64,000 nt of DNA from Streptomyces iconiensis (GTDB lineage: Bacteria > Actinomycetota > Actinomycetes > Streptomycetales > Streptomycetaceae), in assembly GCF_028657195.3 (NCBI RefSeq), contig NZ_JANCPR020000005.1:229572-293571 (forward strand). Direction: 5' to 3'. Below are positions 61,615 to 64,000 of the stretch, in pieces. Every line of letters starts with the position of its first letter. The first letter of the stretch is position 1. Made by a program: the position numbers and the translations under genes. The notes below the pieces were generated by a model. It searched no databases, was not told the origin of the DNA, and was given only the letters and a program-made list of their open reading frames with translations.

Positions 61615-61856
61615 ACGGTTTCGGGGGGCCCGAGGGGCCCAGGACACTTCCCGAGTGGCCGACGCACAGGATGACGCTCCGTATCTACCGGGTGTCGCCG
61701 GAGACAGGGGAACGTACGCGGGTGCGTTCGCTCGTCGTGGTGGAGCGGGAGCCGTGGATGCCGCCCGCCGACCTCAGCAATCCGTGCGGCTTCCCGCCGT
61801 GCGCATGCCCGATGCACAGGTCCGAGAACGGGGAATCGGGGGACACCGAGGCGTGA
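61611..61856 (+). CDS. Small hypothetical protein, Cys-rich C-terminus
   Basis: An 81-residue protein starting with GTG that overlaps the previous stop. The centre reads MTLRIYRVSPETGERTRVRS; the end has a cysteine/histidine cluster, NPCGFPPCACPMHR, that could bind metal. It is co-translated with the 68-residue protein. No family is recognised. Confidence 0.72.
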   Translation: MNGFGGPEGPRTLPEWPTHRMTLRIYRVSPETGERTRVRSLVVVEREPWMPPADLSNPCGFPPCACPMHRSENGESGDTEA

Positions 61857-61943
61857 GATCGGGGTCACACGCGCCGGTGTCACAGGCCGTGGGGCTGTCT
61901 CGTCCAAGAGGTACAACCGCCAAACAACGGCAAGGAGAACACC

Positions 61944-62417
61944 GTGGATGCGCGTTTGAACCTCTTCCAGAGCCCGATCACGGCCGAGTTCCAGAAGCAC
62001 TTCCTCGCGGCGGCCAAGGTGACCGCTGCCGCGGGGCTCCCGGCCACGACGCGGGACCTGGTGACGACCCGCGCCAGCCAGATCAACGGGTGCGGCTTCT
62101 GCACCGACATGCACACGAAAGACGCCGAGCACGCAGGGGAGACTTCGACGCGCCTCCACCTGGTCGCGACGTGGCGTGAGGCCACGGTGTTCACCGAGGC
62201 GGAGCGCGCCGCTCTTGAGCTGACGGAGCAGGGCACCCGTATCGCGGACGCGGCAGGTGGTGTGCCGGACGAGGTGTGGGCGAACGCCGCCAAGCACTAT
62301 GACGAGGAACAGCTCACCGCGCTGGTGTTCGTCATCGCCTTCATCAACACCGCGAACCGCATAAATGTCATCGTCCAGCAGCCCGCAGGCGACTACCAGC
62401 CCGGTCAGTTCGGGTAG
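61944..62417 (+). CDS. Carboxymuconolactone decarboxylase/AhpD-like protein
   Basis: A 157-residue AhpD-fold protein with GTG start behind AAGGAG. The redox pair with histidine is in QINGCGFCTDMHTKDA (CxxC...H). The fold is all helical; members reduce peroxide partners or act as decarboxylases. FVIAFINTANRINVIVQQPA is the usual late helix. Its neighbours do not fix its role. Confidence 0.9.
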   Translation: MDARLNLFQSPITAEFQKHFLAAAKVTAAAGLPATTRDLVTTRASQINGCGFCTDMHTKDAEHAGETSTRLHLVATWREATVFTEAERAALELTEQGTRIADAAGGVPDEVWANAAKHYDEEQLTALVFVIAFINTANRINVIVQQPAGDYQPGQFG

Positions 62418-62460
62418 TCGCCTGCGGTGCTGCGGTGCTGCGGTGCTGCGGTCGTCGGCG
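62418..62460. repeat. GGTGCTGC octamer repeat
   Basis: Tandem GCTGCGGT units (about 62421-62452) in the convergent gap between the AhpD-like and NmrA-like genes. Confidence 0.7.
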
Positions 62461-62500
62461 GGCTGAGGAGGGCCGAAGTGGGCTGTAGAGATTCAGGAAC

Positions 62501-63361
62501 TCAGTGCTTCAGCGGTGTCCGGACGACGTCCGCCAGAGGTGTGGGCTTCTGGCCGGTCAGGTCGGCGACCGCTGAGGTGACGTTCGCGAGGAAGTCGCCA
62601 CGGGTGGCCGCGCCGAACGTAGTCACGACGTCGGCCACCTCGCCGGGGAGCCCCGCTTCCCGCAGGCCGGCCGCGAACGCGGCATCGTCGACGTGGACGA
62701 GTTCGATATCGCGGCCACCGATCTCGCACGCGAGAGCCGCGAGGTCGTCGGCGGTCCACGCCTCGGCCCCCGTGATGTCGTACGCCTTGCCCTCGTGCCC
62801 GTCCTGGGTCAGCACAGCGGCTGCTACAGCGGCGCAGTCCTCGCGGGTCACGTAGGCAACGGCACCGCTGCCGCCGTTGGTCACCAACGTGCCCGTGCTG
62901 GCGGCCCGTTCGACGGTCTGCACCTGCATGTGCGTGTACAGGTTGTTGCGCAGGAACGTCCACCTCACGCCGCTGTCCCGCAGGGCCTGCTCCGTGCCCG
63001 CGTGATCGGCGACCACCAGGGCCGGATTGGCCGGGACCGGTTCGGGGACAGAGGTGTACACGATGTGCTGAACGCCCGCTTCGACGGCTGCGGACACGGC
63101 CGCACGCTGCTGGTCGAGGCGTGCGCCTACCGCATTGGTGGAGATGAGCAGCAGCCGGTCCACGCCCTGGAAAGCGGTGGCAAGGGTGTCGGCGTCGTCA
63201 AAATCGGCTCGCCTTACCTGGACTCCGCGAGCGGCGAAGTCGGCGAGCGTCTCCGGGCTGCGGGTGGTCAGGACGACCTCTTGGGGGTCAACGGTCCGCA
63301 GCACGAACTCGGCCGTGGCTCGTCCGAGGGCACCGGAGGCACCTGTGATGGCGATCGTCAT
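62501..63361 (-). CDS. NmrA-like NAD(P)-binding reductase
   Basis: A 286-residue atypical SDR similar to quinone reductase QorB/NmrA proteins. The cofactor motif is ITGASGALGRATAEF at the N-terminus; VDRLLLISTNAVGARLDQ and VQHIVYTSVPEP follow, then a WTFLRNNLYTHM segment. The ATG at 63361 has GGAG five bases before; GTG at 63367 is less likely. It diverges from an Rrf2-type gene, the arrangement seen for QorB with its redox-sensing regulators. Confidence 0.9.
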   Translation of the reverse strand: MTIAITGASGALGRATAEFVLRTVDPQEVVLTTRSPETLADFAARGVQVRRADFDDADTLATAFQGVDRLLLISTNAVGARLDQQRAAVSAAVEAGVQHIVYTSVPEPVPANPALVVADHAGTEQALRDSGVRWTFLRNNLYTHMQVQTVERAASTGTLVTNGGSGAVAYVTREDCAAVAAAVLTQDGHEGKAYDITGAEAWTADDLAALACEIGGRDIELVHVDDAAFAAGLREAGLPGEVADVVTTFGAATRGDFLANVTSAVADLTGQKPTPLADVVRTPLKH

Positions 63362-63377
63362 CGTCACTCCAAAATTG

Positions 63378-63426
63378 TAGTCATCGTGGTTGCGATTGAG
63401 ATTACTGTAACCATCGCAGTTTCAAT
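63378..63426. promoter_or_regulatory. Reductase/Rrf2 divergent operator region
   Basis: An AT-rich stretch with imperfect dyads: ATCG-N6-CGAT (63383-63396), GGTTGCGAT near 63388 matched by AACCATCGC at 63409, and ACTG/CAGT around 63404-63420. These are candidate binding sites for the Rrf2-type protein. Confidence 0.45.
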
Positions 63427-63443
63427 ATGGCAAGATGGAGGGC

Positions 63444-63878
63444 ATGGCGAGATCAAAGAACACCCAGTTCGCGGTCGCCGTGCACGTACTGACGTACCTG
63501 GCGGGCCAGCCCGAAGGCCGCCCGGTGAGTTCGGACGAACTCTCCGGGAGCACCAACGTCAACGCCGTCTACGTGCGCCGGGTGCTCGGCCCACTGCGCG
63601 AGGCCGGGCTGGTGCGGTCACGGGCGGGCGCGCACGGAGGCTCGGAACTGGCAATCCCCGCAAAGGACATCACGCTCGCACAGGTCTGGCGGCTGCTCCA
63701 GGGGACGGACCCGGTACTCGGCCTGCACGGACCCAACCCGGACTGTCCGGTCGGCCGCAGCCTCCAGCGCTCACTGACCTCCGTCGACGGAGCGGTCGCC
63801 GAGGCCGTCGTGGCTGAACTTGAGAAGTTCACCGTGCGCGACCTCCTGCTGGAGGGTGTGAGCGCGGCCGACTGTTGA
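63444..63878 (+). CDS. Rrf2-family transcriptional regulator
   Basis: A 144-residue Rrf2 regulator. NTQFAVAVHVLTYLAGQPEG, then SSDELSGSTNVNAVYVRRVL is the winged helix; the wing is AGAHGGSELA. It has one cysteine near the iron-sulphur position (NPDCPVGRSL) and one at the C-terminus, fewer than in Fe-S members, so it resembles the YwnA-like branch. ATG at 63444 or 63435 (ATGGAGGGCATG) are both possible. Divergent from the NmrA-like reductase. Confidence 0.88.
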   Translation: MARSKNTQFAVAVHVLTYLAGQPEGRPVSSDELSGSTNVNAVYVRRVLGPLREAGLVRSRAGAHGGSELAIPAKDITLAQVWRLLQGTDPVLGLHGPNPDCPVGRSLQRSLTSVDGAVAEAVVAELEKFTVRDLLLEGVSAADC

Positions 63879-64000
63879 TCGTTGCTTGTTGTGGTCATGT
63901 CAGTGGGGTTGTTGGAAAAGTTCATGACGGGTCGGGTACGGGTCTGTTGCGGTGGTCGACGGCCGGGGTGAGGCGGGGTGCGGGTCGCGGAACCGGGGTT
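63879..64000. other. Right edge, no gene seen
   Basis: 122 bp after the Rrf2 gene show no reading frame with domain features; a gene may begin beyond the window. Confidence 0.4.

Overview
The window looks like a chromosomal segment of a Streptomyces species. GC content is very high, third codon positions are almost all G or C, GTG starts are common, and leucine TTA codons are so rare that only three were seen by eye in the called genes. Typical Streptomyces families are present: DUF397 with XRE-DUF5753, DUF6879, DUF574-type methyltransferases, DUF5326, PspAB, a fused CydDC and Rex-type control of cydAB. No rRNA, tRNA, CRISPR array, insertion sequence or prophage was seen. Much of the block from thiC to cydDC looks like conserved core chromosome; the stretches around it are more accessory. 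Layout, 0-19 kb: a four-gene ABC transporter plus two-component operon (379-3894) ends in a perfect hairpin. It is followed by small regulator/enzyme pairs. These are a WYL regulator with a SnoaL-like protein, a TetR regulator diverging from a quinone oxidoreductase and a TetX-like monooxygenase, and an ArsR-like regulator diverging from an extra peptide deformylase with two perfect 12-bp palindromes between them. Next come an MBL-fold hydrolase, LysR, SDR and methyltransferase genes, a fossil junction of two truncated genes (13456-14355), a YunG/alpha-beta-hydrolase fusion, GNAT, and a MarR/MFS divergent pair. 19-30 kb: HAD phosphatase, then a globin/flavoreductase and a PNPOx-like protein, both with long repetitive low-complexity extensions. 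Then come NUDIX, a LysR gene with two TTA codons, and a three-gene minus-strand unit of a small acidic protein (one TTA codon), a DUF6879 protein and an NB-ARC/TPR STAND ATPase. I regard that unit as the best candidate here for an undescribed signalling or defence-like module. 30-50 kb: thiC under a TPP riboswitch; YibE/F membrane protein; a tight operon of a holin-like membrane protein, LMW phosphatase, fructosamine-3-kinase-like kinase and a PLP lyase, plausibly for protein glycation repair; a PPP-family phosphatase; LacI; a HisC-like aminotransferase; and cydA-cydB-cydDC behind a Rex operator, followed by a GAF-domain histidine kinase. 50-64 kb: a PaaX-like regulator and GNAT gene behind a perfect 11-bp inverted repeat, a membrane-anchored hydrolase, a HAD hydrolase, htpX with pspAB (envelope stress), an MFS exporter with a divergent ArsR, a lipoprotein, an isochorismatase-like hydrolase, an XRE-DUF5753/DUF397 pair in which the DUF397 N-terminal motif is triplicated, two small paired proteins, an AhpD-like protein, and an NmrA-like reductase diverging from an Rrf2-type regulator. 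A recurring design is a regulator diverging from its likely target with a visible palindrome between them. Short tandem repeats (5 to 34 bp) are unusually frequent in the gaps and in low-complexity protein tails. All functional statements rest on motif recognition by eye; no database search was run.
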